From: CPC320 sp002336405
GTDB lineage: Bacteria > Pseudomonadota > Alphaproteobacteria > Rhodobacterales > Rhodobacteraceae
Direction: 5' to 3'
NCBI GenBank assembly: GCA_949372595.1
Contig: CASIAN010000014.1
Coordinates: forward strand, 62,001 to 126,000
DNA: 64,000 bases
Below the pieces are notes generated by a model, which was not told where the DNA came from, ran no database searches, and saw only the letters and a program-made list of their open reading frames with translations. A program made the position numbers and the translations under genes. Below are positions 1-8,203 of this stretch, piece after piece. Positions within the stretch are counted from its first letter, which is position 1; each line of letters opens with the position of its first letter.

Positions 1-163
1 GGAGAGAGGCCTCTGGCCCAAAACTCCAGTTGATCAGGGTAAAGACCCCCAGCGTCGCGCCCACCAGAAATAACACGCTCAGGCCAATGCCTAATAACAG
101 CACCTGACGAAACCGCTGGTCACCAATTTGCCGCAGCGCCTTGACGATGCTCGACAGGATCAT
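1..163 (-). CDS. EI24/CysZ-like integral membrane protein (N-terminal part)
   Basis: Only the first 54 codons lie in the window; the gene runs off the left edge. The start is the ATG at 163-161. Residues 1-18 are basic and amphipathic (ending DQRFRQ), followed by a long hydrophobic stretch (VLLLGIGLSVLFLVGA) that makes one membrane helix and then FTLINWSFG. This pattern resembles the start of EI24-domain (CysZ/DUF540-like) permeases, which sit beside a nitroreductase gene in Rhodobacterales; the family match is from memory. The start overlaps the stop of the upstream nitroreductase gene by ATGA, so the two are probably translationally coupled. Substrate unknown. Confidence 0.6.
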   Translation of the reverse strand, partial: MILSSIVKALRQIGDQRFRQVLLLGIGLSVLFLVGATLGVFTLINWSFGPEASL

Positions 164-738
164 TCTGCCATCCATGTGGTAACCGCATCGATATCCGGGC
201 GCGGTCGTTCTGGCGGCATGGTGGTGCGTGTGCCGATATAAATCAGACCGGCAACACGCTCTTGCCCGTTAAGTCCAAACCCGTGCTCAACAAAATCACG
301 GTCGTGCGCCAGCCAACCAGACAGCCACCCGGCCCCCCAACCGGCTGCTAATGCGGCATTAACCAGCCCAAGACAGACCGCACCGGCCGAATACGTCTGC
401 TCAATCGCGGGAATACGCGCGGTAGAGCGGCGTATTTCGACCACTGCGACCGCAAGATTGCCAAGATCAAACTGGCGCCGAGCTTTTGCGATTTGCGCCG
501 CCTCCATCTGGCTGGCGACCGCCCGTGCCTCGGCCAGATCGGCAAGCCGCTCTAGGGCCGGTTTTTGCAACACAATGAACCTCCAAGGCTCAAGCTTTCC
601 GTGATCAGGGCAGCGCGCAGCCGCCGTCAAAAGCGTCGTAAGCTCGGCCTTATCCGGCACCGGCAAAACCAGTGTTTTCACCGGATGGGAGCGCCGCGTG
701 AACAAAAATTCCAAAACAACAGGGTTCGATACGGACAT
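160..738 (-). CDS. YdjA-type nitroreductase family protein
   Basis: A 192-residue FMN-dependent NAD(P)H oxidoreductase of the small YdjA-like nitroreductase group. Visible signatures are FTRRSHPVK near the N-terminus (phosphate-binding RRS), PDHGKLEPWRFIV around residue 45 (the family PDH..L.PWRF motif) and the C-terminal GLIYIGT segment. The ATG at 738 is chosen because GGAG stands 6 nt upstream; a GTG at 750 would overlap that ribosome-binding site. The physiological substrate of this group is unknown. It overlaps the following membrane-protein gene by 4 bp. A 216-bp gap without recognisable genes separates it from the next gene on the same strand. Confidence 0.85.
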   Translation of the reverse strand: MSVSNPVVLEFLFTRRSHPVKTLVLPVPDKAELTTLLTAAARCPDHGKLEPWRFIVLQKPALERLADLAEARAVASQMEAAQIAKARRQFDLGNLAVAVVEIRRSTARIPAIEQTYSAGAVCLGLVNAALAAGWGAGWLSGWLAHDRDFVEHGFGLNGQERVAGLIYIGTRTTMPPERPRPDIDAVTTWMAE

Positions 739-954
739 TGAAATCTCCACAACAAAAATAACTACCTCTGATCTCTATGCCGAAGAATAATAGCAAGGGC
801 AATTCCCGAGCGCCTGCAAAATATTGCCTGACCACCCGGGCATTAATAAAGGGCCAGACACGCGGCGCCCCAATCTCCGCCATCTCACAACACAACCTCT
901 CGCACAAATTTATGTACCCCGTGCAGACCAGTCATTATGAGATGGTGGGACGGC

Positions 955-1239
955 TCAGGACTGGGTATCTGAGGACTGGGTATCTGAAGTCAGGGCACCT
1001 GAAGGCAGGGCATCGCTACGCGAATAGACCCCTTCCGGCAAAGAGATGGCTGCACCAAGATCTCGCATCTGAGCGATCGACAGGGTAATTTTCTGTATCT
1101 GGTTCAGTCTTGTATCATACTGCTCAACTGTAATGCACTCTTCAAAACCGTTGACCACCACATCCTCTTGCAGTGGCACCTGCCCCTCATCAACAAGAGT
1201 AATCACGGTTGAATCAAATTCATGCTCAATGGTGAACAT
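955..1239 (-). CDS. Small conserved Rhodobacterales protein of unknown function
   Basis: A 94-residue acidic protein starting MFTIEHEFDSTVITL, with AAAGGA 8 nt upstream of the ATG. I recognise the core (TIEHEFD...LVDEG...EECITVEQ...QKITLS) as a small conserved protein of roseobacters, but know no function for it. The core ends near residue 75; the last 18 residues (ALPSGALTSDTQSSDTQS) are low-complexity and are encoded by a 15-bp tandem repeat, so the tail looks like a recent extension. No signal peptide or membrane segment. It stands alone, divergent from the M48 lipoprotein gene. Confidence 0.6.
   Translation of the reverse strand: MFTIEHEFDSTVITLVDEGQVPLQEDVVVNGFEECITVEQYDTRLNQIQKITLSIAQMRDLGAAISLPEGVYSRSDALPSGALTSDTQSSDTQS
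958..1017. repeat. 15-bp direct tandem repeat, four degenerate units
   Basis: Units GGACTGGGTATCTGA (958-972 and 973-987, identical), AGTCAGGGCACCTGA (988-1002) and AGGCAGGGCATCGCT (1003-1017, more diverged). They encode the C-terminal tail of the small protein on the minus strand and stop one base short of its TGA. The 15-bp period keeps the frame. Confidence 0.9.
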
Positions 1240-1366
1240 TGTCTATTTCCTTTGCCTAATTGACACTTACTTACTAGAGATATGCGCGACAGGCCGCTAG
1301 CATGGTCAGTGTAGCAAAAACCAAAAAAGAGGCAAAAGCCAATTCTCGAAAAAGGAGGCCTATTTG

Positions 1367-2104
1367 ATGTTGCGGCCACTTTGCACCTGCGTTTTTATGA
1401 TTGCAGGGTGCAGTTCTGTTCCACCCAACTCGCCCTCTATCGAGACCGACGCCCCCGTCGCCCAGACAGCTTTGCCTGAAAGCGCAGCAGCACTGCCTTT
1501 GACAGCACTGGCAGTGCAACGGGCGCTGGACAGGTTTGAAACCATCGTAAACCGGGTAAAACCCGTCGCCGAGCAAAGCTGCCGAAATCGCGCGCCCAAA
1601 TTAAACTGTCAATTTACAATCCTGCTTGATACGCGTCTTAACCAGCCGCCAAATGCATTTCAGACACTCGAAAAAGACGACCAGCCAGTGATTGTTTTCA
1701 CCCTGTCGATGCTATTGTCAGCCCAAAATGACGACGAACTGGCGTTTATTTTGGGCCACGAAAGCGCCCACCACATCCAGGGCCATTTACTCAAAAAACA
1801 GCAAAATGCGCTTGCAGGAGCATTGCTTTTTGGCAGGCTTACCAGCCTAGCCGGAGGGCCGCCGATCACAGTCAGAACCGCGCAAGATATTGGTACTTTC
1901 ATGGGGGGGCGCACCTATTCAAAAAAATTCGAACTGCAAGCAGACGCCCTTGGCACCCAGATCACCCATGCAGCCGGCTATGATCCGGTGCGGGGCGCCA
2001 CGTTCTTTAGACGTATTTCAGATCCGGGAAACGCATTTTTCGGAACACATCCGCCCAACCAAAAACGGATCGAAATGGTTCGCAATGTTGCCGCCAGATT
2101 GTAA
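1367..2104 (+). CDS. M48-family metallopeptidase lipoprotein
   Basis: A 245-residue predicted lipoprotein zinc protease. The short signal peptide ends in a lipobox IAGC with the lipidated cysteine at residue 15. The zinc motif HESAHH is at residues 131-136 (HExxH) and the third ligand is probably Glu189 in FELQADALG, the M48 ExxxD element. HPPNQKRI near the C-terminus matches the H-P-P..R-I motif of the BepA/LoiP-like group. The ATG at 1367 follows AAAGGAGG by 8 nt; the TTG one codon earlier is less likely. By family it would act at the outer-membrane periplasmic face in quality control of envelope proteins. A run of seven Gs lies in the MGGRTY codons. Confidence 0.88.
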   Translation: MLRPLCTCVFMIAGCSSVPPNSPSIETDAPVAQTALPESAAALPLTALAVQRALDRFETIVNRVKPVAEQSCRNRAPKLNCQFTILLDTRLNQPPNAFQTLEKDDQPVIVFTLSMLLSAQNDDELAFILGHESAHHIQGHLLKKQQNALAGALLFGRLTSLAGGPPITVRTAQDIGTFMGGRTYSKKFELQADALGTQITHAAGYDPVRGATFFRRISDPGNAFFGTHPPNQKRIEMVRNVAARL

Positions 2105-2213
2105 ACCACAGCTTGCTTAGGTGCGCAGACCTGCCTTCCACAGACCAGCTCTGACACTGCGAAGCCACGGCCGTAAAAATGGCAGCGGGAATGCAAACAT
2201 CCCGATTAGCCCC

Positions 2214-2242
2214 TTGCAGACATCACGGGCATTGCCTATAGA
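2214..2242 (+). promoter_or_regulatory. Putative sigma-70 promoter of the rimP-nusA-infB operon
   Basis: TTGCAG (2214-2219), 17-bp spacer, TATAGA (2237-2242), giving a predicted start near 2249 and a leader of about 85 nt before rimP. Spacing is ideal and both boxes are close to consensus. It lies in the gap after the M48 gene. Confidence 0.55.
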
Positions 2243-2295
2243 GGTCGTCAACAGCGGCTTTGAGGTTTACAATCTTGGATCCACCGAGAAAGAGC

Positions 2296-2319
2296 AACGG
2301 GCCGCGCGCCCGTTTTTTT
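2296..2319 (+). terminator. Terminator-like hairpin in the rimP leader (possible attenuator)
   Basis: Perfect 7-bp stem AACGGGC / GCCCGTT (2296-2302 with 2308-2314), loop CGCGC, followed by seven Ts (2313-2319). It lies about 50 nt downstream of the predicted promoter and 16 nt before the rimP start, so it cannot simply end the M48 transcript if the promoter call is right. It may attenuate the operon or end a short leader RNA. Confidence 0.65.
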
Positions 2320-2334
2320 GTATCTGAAAGACCC

Positions 2335-2907
2335 ATGAGCAACAGTTTGATAGCCAAAGCCGCCATTGATCGCCGTCTGGCAGAGATCATCACACCCGTG
2401 ATCGAAGATCTGGGGTTTGAGCTGGTGCGCGTGCGGCTGATAAGCGGCTATGAAATCGTCTTGCAAGTAATGGCCGACCGACCCGATGGCGGTATCGAAG
2501 TGGATGAGTGCGGACAGATCAGCACCGCAATCAGCGCGGTGCTGGATGTGGAAGATCCGGTTCTTGACGCCTATACGCTTGAGGTGTCCAGCCCCGGGAT
2601 TGACCGGCCACTGACCCGGCTTAAGGATTTTGATATGTTCGAAGGCTATGAGGTCAAAATTGAAACCACCGAATTGATCGACGGGCAGCGCCGGTTCAAA
2701 GGCATGCTGGCCGGGATCGAAAATGATGATGTACTGATCAATATCAATCAAGGCACGATTGGATTGAAATTTGAATGGTTGTCAGATGCAAAACTGGTGC
2801 TGACCGATGATTTGATCAAGGAAATGCTGCGTCAACGCAAAGCTGCGGGGACGTTGAACGAAACGAAATTTGACAAGATTGAGACCGAAGCGTCCGAGGA
2901 GGACTAA
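2335..2907 (+). CDS. rimP: Ribosome maturation factor RimP
   Basis: A 190-residue protein needed for maturation of the 30S subunit. The family signature is clear: LAEIITPVIEDLGFELVRVRL, DECGQISTAISAVLDVEDP and YTLEVSSPGIDRPL, followed by the C-terminal SH3-like domain (GYEVKIETTE...GMLAGIENDDV). The ATG at 2335 (MSNSLIAKAAIDRRL) fits homologues; an upstream in-frame start would run through the terminator hairpin. It is first in a four-gene operon, with only 2 nt between its stop and nusA, whose GAGGAGG ribosome-binding site lies inside rimP. Confidence 0.95.
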   Translation: MSNSLIAKAAIDRRLAEIITPVIEDLGFELVRVRLISGYEIVLQVMADRPDGGIEVDECGQISTAISAVLDVEDPVLDAYTLEVSSPGIDRPLTRLKDFDMFEGYEVKIETTELIDGQRRFKGMLAGIENDDVLININQGTIGLKFEWLSDAKLVLTDDLIKEMLRQRKAAGTLNETKFDKIETEASEED

Positions 2908-2909
2908 CC

Positions 2910-4556
2910 ATGGCCATTACTTCAGCCAACCAGCTAGAGCTGTTGCAAACTGCCGAGGCAGTTGCCCGCGAGAAAATGATCGACCCTGCACTGGTGGTCG
3001 AAGCGATGGAAGAATCGCTCGCCCGTGCAGCCAAAAGCCGCTACGGAGCCGAAATGGACATCCGTGTGTCGATCGATCGCAAAACCGGACGCGCCAGCTT
3101 TACCCGCGTGCGCACCGTGGTCGAGGACGAAGAAGTCGAAAACTATCAAGCCGAAATGACCGTAGAGCAAGCCCAACCCTATCTTGAAAGCCCAGCCGTA
3201 GGCGACCAATTTATCGAAGAAGTGCCGCCGGTAGAAATGGGCCGAATCGCCGCGCAATCTGCCAAGCAAGTAATCTTGCAGAAAATTCGCGAAGCGGAAC
3301 GCGATCGGCAATACGAAGAATTCAAAGACCGCGCCGGCACCATCATCAATGGCGTCGTCAAGCGCGAGGAATATGGCAACGTCATCGTCGACATGGGGCG
3401 AGGCGAGGCGATTCTGCGCCGCAACGACAAGATTGGTCGCGAAAGCTACCGGCCCAACGATCGGGTGCGTTGCTATATCAAGGACGTGCGCCGCGAACCT
3501 CGCGGACCCCAGATTTTCCTATCGCGTACCGACCCGCAGTTTATGGCTGAATTGTTCAAGATGGAGGTGCCGGAAATCTATGACGGCATTATTGAGATCA
3601 AGGCCGTCGCCCGCGATCCCGGCTCACGTGCCAAAATCGCAGTGATTTCGTATGACAACTCGATTGACCCTGTGGGTGCCTGCGTTGGCATGCGCGGCAG
3701 CCGTGTGCAGGCTGTGGTCAACGAGCTGCAAGGCGAAAAAATTGACATCATTCCGTGGAACGAAGACCAGCCGACATTTTTGGTCAACGCGCTGCAACCT
3801 GCCGAAGTATCCAAAGTGGTTCTTGACGAAGAGGCCGAGCGCATCGAGGTTGTTGTTCCCGAGGAACAATTAAGCCTTGCGATTGGCCGTCGTGGGCAAA
3901 ACGTGCGCCTTGCCAGCCAACTCACCGGTCTGGATATCGATATAATGACCGAGGCCGACGAAAGTGCCCGGCGCCAGAAAGAGTTTGAGCTTCGCACCCA
4001 GCTATTTATGGACGCGCTGGATTTGGACGAATTCTTCGCGCAATTGCTTGTCTCAGAAGGTTTCACCAATCTCGAAGAGGTTGCGTATGTCGATGTTGAC
4101 GAACTTCTCGTCATCGACGGTGTAGACGACGGCACCGCAGGAGAACTGCAAACCCGGGCTCGTGAGCATCTCGAAGCTCAGGCAAAAAAGGCCTTGGACC
4201 GCGCGCGCGAACTGGGTGTACAAGATAGCTTAGTCGAGTTTGAGGGGCTGAACCCACAGATGATTGAAGCACTTGCAGAGGATGGGATTTTTACGGTCGA
4301 AGACTTTGCAACATGCGCCGATTGGGAACTGGCAGGCGGCTGGACAACCGTAGATGGCGAACGGGTCAAAGATGATGGCCTGCTCGAAAAATTTGAGGTG
4401 TCACTCGAAGAGGCCCAAACCATGGTAATGACGGCGCGGGTTCTTCTGGGTTGGGTTGACCCTAGCGAACTTGATCCCACAGAGGCAGTCTCAGAGGGCG
4501 ATGCGGAGGACGGCATCGACAGTGATCTGGCCGATCCAGAGGCGGCAGGCAACTGA
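2910..4556 (+). CDS. nusA: Transcription termination/antitermination factor NusA
   Basis: A 548-residue RNA polymerase-binding elongation factor. Order of domains: N-terminal RNAP-binding domain (about 1-130), S1 RNA-binding domain (about 135-200, GVVKREEYGNVIVDMG), two KH domains (about 230-345, VGACVGMRGSRVQ and LAIGRRGQNVRLASQL) and a C-terminal region with helix-hairpin-helix repeats (about 360-520) ending in an acidic tail. Length and acidic C-terminus are typical of alphaproteobacteria. The strong GAGGAGG site is 7 nt upstream. NusA is known to act on hairpins in nascent RNA, which makes the hairpin in this operon's leader a possible feedback site (inference). Confidence 0.96.
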   Translation: MAITSANQLELLQTAEAVAREKMIDPALVVEAMEESLARAAKSRYGAEMDIRVSIDRKTGRASFTRVRTVVEDEEVENYQAEMTVEQAQPYLESPAVGDQFIEEVPPVEMGRIAAQSAKQVILQKIREAERDRQYEEFKDRAGTIINGVVKREEYGNVIVDMGRGEAILRRNDKIGRESYRPNDRVRCYIKDVRREPRGPQIFLSRTDPQFMAELFKMEVPEIYDGIIEIKAVARDPGSRAKIAVISYDNSIDPVGACVGMRGSRVQAVVNELQGEKIDIIPWNEDQPTFLVNALQPAEVSKVVLDEEAERIEVVVPEEQLSLAIGRRGQNVRLASQLTGLDIDIMTEADESARRQKEFELRTQLFMDALDLDEFFAQLLVSEGFTNLEEVAYVDVDELLVIDGVDDGTAGELQTRAREHLEAQAKKALDRARELGVQDSLVEFEGLNPQMIEALAEDGIFTVEDFATCADWELAGGWTTVDGERVKDDGLLEKFEVSLEEAQTMVMTARVLLGWVDPSELDPTEAVSEGDAEDGIDSDLADPEAAGN

Positions 4557-4579
4557 ACGCCGCTGTATTTAGGGACGAT

Positions 4580-5218
4580 ATGAGCCAAGTTGTAGAAAAC
4601 CCAGACCGGAGCACCGGTGCAGAGCGAAAATGTATCGCAACAGGAGAGGTGCAGCCAAAATTTGGTCTCATCCGCTTTGTGGTGGGGCCCGATCAACAGA
4701 TCGTACCTGATATTCTGGGTAAACTGCCCGGACGCGGGATCTGGGTTTCTGCTCAACATGAAACGCTTGCTAAAACCATAGCAAAAGGCCTATTTTCACG
4801 AGGCGCAAAACAGACTGTTTCTGTGCCAGGTACTTTGATAAGTGATATAGAAAGCCAACTCGCACGCCGTGTGATAGATTTAATAAGCCTTGCTCGGAAA
4901 TCTGGCCAAGCCGTCTCAGGCTATGAAAAGGTCAAGGATTGGCTGAGCAAAGAAACCGCCCGTGTTCTGATACAGGCAAGTGATGGATCGGCACGCGGAA
5001 AGTCCAAACTGAGTACGCCTTATGGCGGCTCATTTATTGGCTGGCTCACTGCTGACGAATTAGGTTTGGCATTTGGACGACAAACTGCAATACATGGCGC
5101 TCTAGCCTCTGGTGGACTCACCTCTCGTATTGTAGAGGAAGCAGCACGTCTCAAAGGTTTGCGCGTGATTGATGATAGTGACGGTGGCAGGGGCCACCGG
5201 GAAGGAAAAGACAGCTAG
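4580..5218 (+). CDS. YlxR (DUF448) / L7Ae-like RNA-binding protein
   Basis: A 212-residue protein conserved between nusA and infB in alphaproteobacteria. Residues 1-90 form the YlxR/DUF448 domain (ERKCIATGEVQPKFGLIRFV, then LPGRGIWV), whose RNA-binding surface includes the GRG turn. Residues about 100-190 resemble an L7Ae/L30e-like fold (LISLARKSGQAVSGYEKV...RVLIQASDGS). The stop codon is directly followed by the infB ATG, so expression is coupled to IF-2. Its exact role is not settled. Confidence 0.9.
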   Translation: MSQVVENPDRSTGAERKCIATGEVQPKFGLIRFVVGPDQQIVPDILGKLPGRGIWVSAQHETLAKTIAKGLFSRGAKQTVSVPGTLISDIESQLARRVIDLISLARKSGQAVSGYEKVKDWLSKETARVLIQASDGSARGKSKLSTPYGGSFIGWLTADELGLAFGRQTAIHGALASGGLTSRIVEEAARLKGLRVIDDSDGGRGHREGKDS

Positions 5219-7717
5219 ATGAGCGATAGTGACGGCAAAAAGACATTGGGTCTCCGCGGAGGTGCCCGCCCGGGCAACGTAAAGCAAAGCTTTAGTCACG
5301 GGCGGACTAAAAGCGTCGTGGTAGAAACCAAGCGCAAACGCGTTGTGGTGCCGAAATCGACGGTCAGCAAATCTGCTGGGGGGTCTTCACCTGCGGCAGC
5401 ATCTATAAAGCGGCCAGCCGGTATCAGCGATGTGGAAATGGAACGTCGCCTCAAGGCTGTTCAGGCCGCAAGAGCCCGTGAGGTTGAAGACGCTGCAAAA
5501 AGAGCAGCCGCAGAACTCGCAAGCGAAGAGGACCGCAAACGTCGCCGGGCCGAGATGGAGGCCCAAGAAGCCGAACGCCGCGAAGTTCAGGAACTGGCAA
5601 AGAAAAAAGCCGACGAATCCGAGGCTCTGCGCAAAGCTGCTGAAGACGCCGCCAAACAAGCCGCTGAAAGCGCCGACAGCGCAGCGCCACAGCCAGCCGC
5701 CACAAAAGTGGCCGCCAAAGTCGTGCCAACCAAAGCCGCTCCAACGCCGATTCGCAAAAAAGAGCGCGAGGCGGATAACCGCGACAAAAATCGCAACAAA
5801 GGCGGCGATGACAACCGTCGGTCAGGCAAACTGACGCTAAACCAAGCACTCTCGGGTGGCGAAGGCGGCCGGCAAAAATCTATGGCGGCGATGAAGCGCA
5901 AGCAAGAACGCGCCCGCCTCAAGGCTTTGGGCCAGAATATGGAGCGGGAAAAGATTGTCCGCGACGTACAGCTGCCAGAGGCCATTATCGTATCCGAGTT
6001 GGCAAACCGGATGGCCGAGCGGGTGGGCGATGTTGTCAAATCCCTGATGCAAATGGGTATGATGGTAACGCAAAACCAATCTATCGACGCCGATACTGCG
6101 GAACTAATCATTCAAGAGTTTGGTCATAAAGTTGTCCGTGTGTCTGATGCTGATGTGGAGGATGTGATCAACGAGATCGTCGACGCCGACGAAACCTTGA
6201 TCTCTCGACCACCGGTAATCACCATCATGGGCCACGTTGACCACGGCAAGACTTCGTTGCTGGACGCGATTCGCGATGCCAAGGTTGTCGCTGGCGAAGC
6301 AGGGGGCATCACGCAACACATTGGCGCCTATCAGGTCAAGACTGCAGGCGGCACCGTGTTGAGCTTTCTCGACACGCCCGGTCACGCCGCCTTTACCTCG
6401 ATGCGGTCACGCGGAGCGCAGGTCACCGATATTGTGATTTTGGTCGTTGCTGCCGATGATGCCGTTATGCCGCAGACAGTTGAGGCCATCAACCATGCCA
6501 AAGCGGCAGGAGTGCCGATGATTGTGGCCATCAACAAGATGGATAAGCCGGATGCAACCCCCGACAAAGTGAGAACGGATCTGTTGCAGCATGAGGTGAT
6601 CGTTGAGAAAATGTCCGGTGAAGTGCAGGATGTCGAAGTGTCGGCCATCACTGGCCTGGGACTAGACGAATTACTGGAATCGATCGCGCTGCAAGCCGAA
6701 ATTTTGGAACTGAAAGCCAACCCTGACCGCGCCGCTCAAGGCGCCGTGATCGAGGCGCAACTTGACGTTGGTCGTGGCCCGGTTGCCACGGTTTTGGTTC
6801 AAAAAGGCACTTTGAAACAAGGTGATATATTCGTGGTTGGCGAACAATGGGGCCGTGTACGCGCCTTGATTGACGACAAGGGCGACCGGATTAAGACCGC
6901 TGGTCCATCCGTGCCGGTCGAAGTTCTGGGTCTGAACGGCACCCCCGAGGCCGGCGATGTTCTGAACGTTGTCGACACCGAGGCACAAGCCCGCGAGATT
7001 GCCGAATACCGTGCAAACGCTGCAAAAGACAAACGTGCAGCAGCTGGTGCGGCCACCACGCTTGAGCAACTGATGACTAAGGCCAAGCAAGACGAAAATC
7101 TCAGCGAGCTGCCAATTTTGGTGAAAGCCGACGTGCAGGGATCTGCAGAGGCCATCGTTCAGGCGATGGAAAAAATTGGTAATGATGAGGTGCGCGTTCG
7201 GGTGCTTCATTCGGGTGTGGGCGCAATCACCGAAAGTGATATTGGCCTGGCAGAAGCGTCTGGCGCACCGGTGATGGGCTTTAACGTCCGGGCCAACGCC
7301 TCGGCGCGCAACTCGGCCAATCAAAAAGGTGTTGAGATACGCTACTATTCGGTGATTTACGATCTGGTCGATGACGTCAAAGCCGCCGCAAGTGGCTTGC
7401 TCAGCGCAGAAATTCGCGAGAATTTCATTGGCTACTCAAAGATCAAAGAAGTGTTCAAAGTCTCGGGTATTGGCAAGGTTGCAGGTTGCCTTGTCACCGA
7501 AGGCATTGCGCGTCGCTCGGCTGGTGTGCGGCTGCTGCGTGACAATGTGGTGATCCACGAGGGAACACTGAAAACGCTGAAACGCTTCAAGGACGAAGTG
7601 CCAGAAGTGCAATCCGGTCAGGAATGCGGCATGGCGTTTGAAAACTATGAAGATATCCGCGCCGATGATGTCATCGAAATCTTTGAACGCGAAGAAGTGG
7701 TGCGCAACCTCGATTAA
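5219..7717 (+). CDS. infB: Translation initiation factor IF-2
   Basis: An 832-residue GTPase that brings initiator tRNA to the 30S subunit. Residues about 70-230 are a charged, alanine/lysine-rich linker predicted to be helical. The IF2_N domain follows (about 250-300). The G domain carries G1 GHVDHGKT (about 338-345), G3 DTPGH (about 384-388) and G4 NKMD (about 438-441). Domains II, III and IV follow, ending VIEIFEREEVVRNLD as usual. It is the last gene of the operon, followed 30 nt later by a terminator; rbfA and truB, often downstream in other bacteria, are not here. Confidence 0.97.
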   Translation: MSDSDGKKTLGLRGGARPGNVKQSFSHGRTKSVVVETKRKRVVVPKSTVSKSAGGSSPAAASIKRPAGISDVEMERRLKAVQAARAREVEDAAKRAAAELASEEDRKRRRAEMEAQEAERREVQELAKKKADESEALRKAAEDAAKQAAESADSAAPQPAATKVAAKVVPTKAAPTPIRKKEREADNRDKNRNKGGDDNRRSGKLTLNQALSGGEGGRQKSMAAMKRKQERARLKALGQNMEREKIVRDVQLPEAIIVSELANRMAERVGDVVKSLMQMGMMVTQNQSIDADTAELIIQEFGHKVVRVSDADVEDVINEIVDADETLISRPPVITIMGHVDHGKTSLLDAIRDAKVVAGEAGGITQHIGAYQVKTAGGTVLSFLDTPGHAAFTSMRSRGAQVTDIVILVVAADDAVMPQTVEAINHAKAAGVPMIVAINKMDKPDATPDKVRTDLLQHEVIVEKMSGEVQDVEVSAITGLGLDELLESIALQAEILELKANPDRAAQGAVIEAQLDVGRGPVATVLVQKGTLKQGDIFVVGEQWGRVRALIDDKGDRIKTAGPSVPVEVLGLNGTPEAGDVLNVVDTEAQAREIAEYRANAAKDKRAAAGAATTLEQLMTKAKQDENLSELPILVKADVQGSAEAIVQAMEKIGNDEVRVRVLHSGVGAITESDIGLAEASGAPVMGFNVRANASARNSANQKGVEIRYYSVIYDLVDDVKAAASGLLSAEIRENFIGYSKIKEVFKVSGIGKVAGCLVTEGIARRSAGVRLLRDNVVIHEGTLKTLKRFKDEVPEVQSGQECGMAFENYEDIRADDVIEIFEREEVVRNLD

Positions 7718-7747
7718 GCACAGGCCGGCACCGGCGTCACAGATTTT

Positions 7748-7777
7748 AAAAGCGCGCGAGGGTTCTCGGGCGCTTTT
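7748..7777 (+). terminator. Rho-independent terminator after infB, probably bidirectional
   Basis: AAAAGCGC pairs with GCGCTTTT, and CGAG with CTCG after one mismatch, around a short loop. T-rich sequence follows on both strands, so it can also end the convergent mutT transcript, whose stop codon is 28 nt away. Confidence 0.8.
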
Positions 7778-7804
7778 ATCTTTTGTGGTTGCAAAAATGC
7801 GCTT

Positions 7805-8203
7805 CTAAAGCCAATCCCGCAATATCGGGATCAGGGGGATATCCGCCGCAGGCATCGGATATGACGATAAAGCTTTGGCGTGGGACCACGCCAAAACCTG
7901 CCCTTCGCGCCCGCGTGGGATGCCTTCCCACTTGCGGCAGGCAAACAGTGGCATCAGCAAATGAAACTCTTCATAGCTGTGCGAGGCAAACGTCAAAGGC
8001 GCCAAGCAAGATGCCCAGGTATCAATGCCCAATTCCTCTTGCAATTCACGGATGAGAGCCACTTCAGGGGTCTCGCCCGGCTCGACTTTGCCGCCGGGAA
8101 ACTCCCATAATCCGGCCATCGACTTTCCTGCGGGACGCTGTGCCAGTAACACCCGGCCATCACGGTCGATCAGCGCTACGGCCGATACCAACACCGTCTT
8201 CAT
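7805..8203 (-). CDS. mutT: MutT-like Nudix hydrolase (8-oxo-dGTP diphosphatase)
   Basis: A 132-residue Nudix enzyme that removes oxidised dGTP from the nucleotide pool. The complete Nudix box (GX5EX7REXXEEXG) is seen in GGKVEPGETPEVALIREL continued by QEELGI, around residues 37-59. KSMAGLWEFPGGK is the usual MutT lead-in. The length is typical. The start overlaps the argJ stop by ATGA, so it is the last gene of a ppiC-argJ-mutT transcript, as in related roseobacters. Confidence 0.92.
   Translation of the reverse strand: MKTVLVSAVALIDRDGRVLLAQRPAGKSMAGLWEFPGGKVEPGETPEVALIRELQEELGIDTWASCLAPLTFASHSYEEFHLLMPLFACRKWEGIPRGREGQVLAWSHAKALSSYPMPAADIPLIPILRDWL

Noticed and set aside
777..1088. Plus-strand ORF with a LRTGYLRTGYLKSGH repeat
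   Set aside because: It is the antisense reading of the 15-bp repeat in the small conserved gene and has no ribosome-binding site; the minus-strand frame has a conserved core and AAAGGA.
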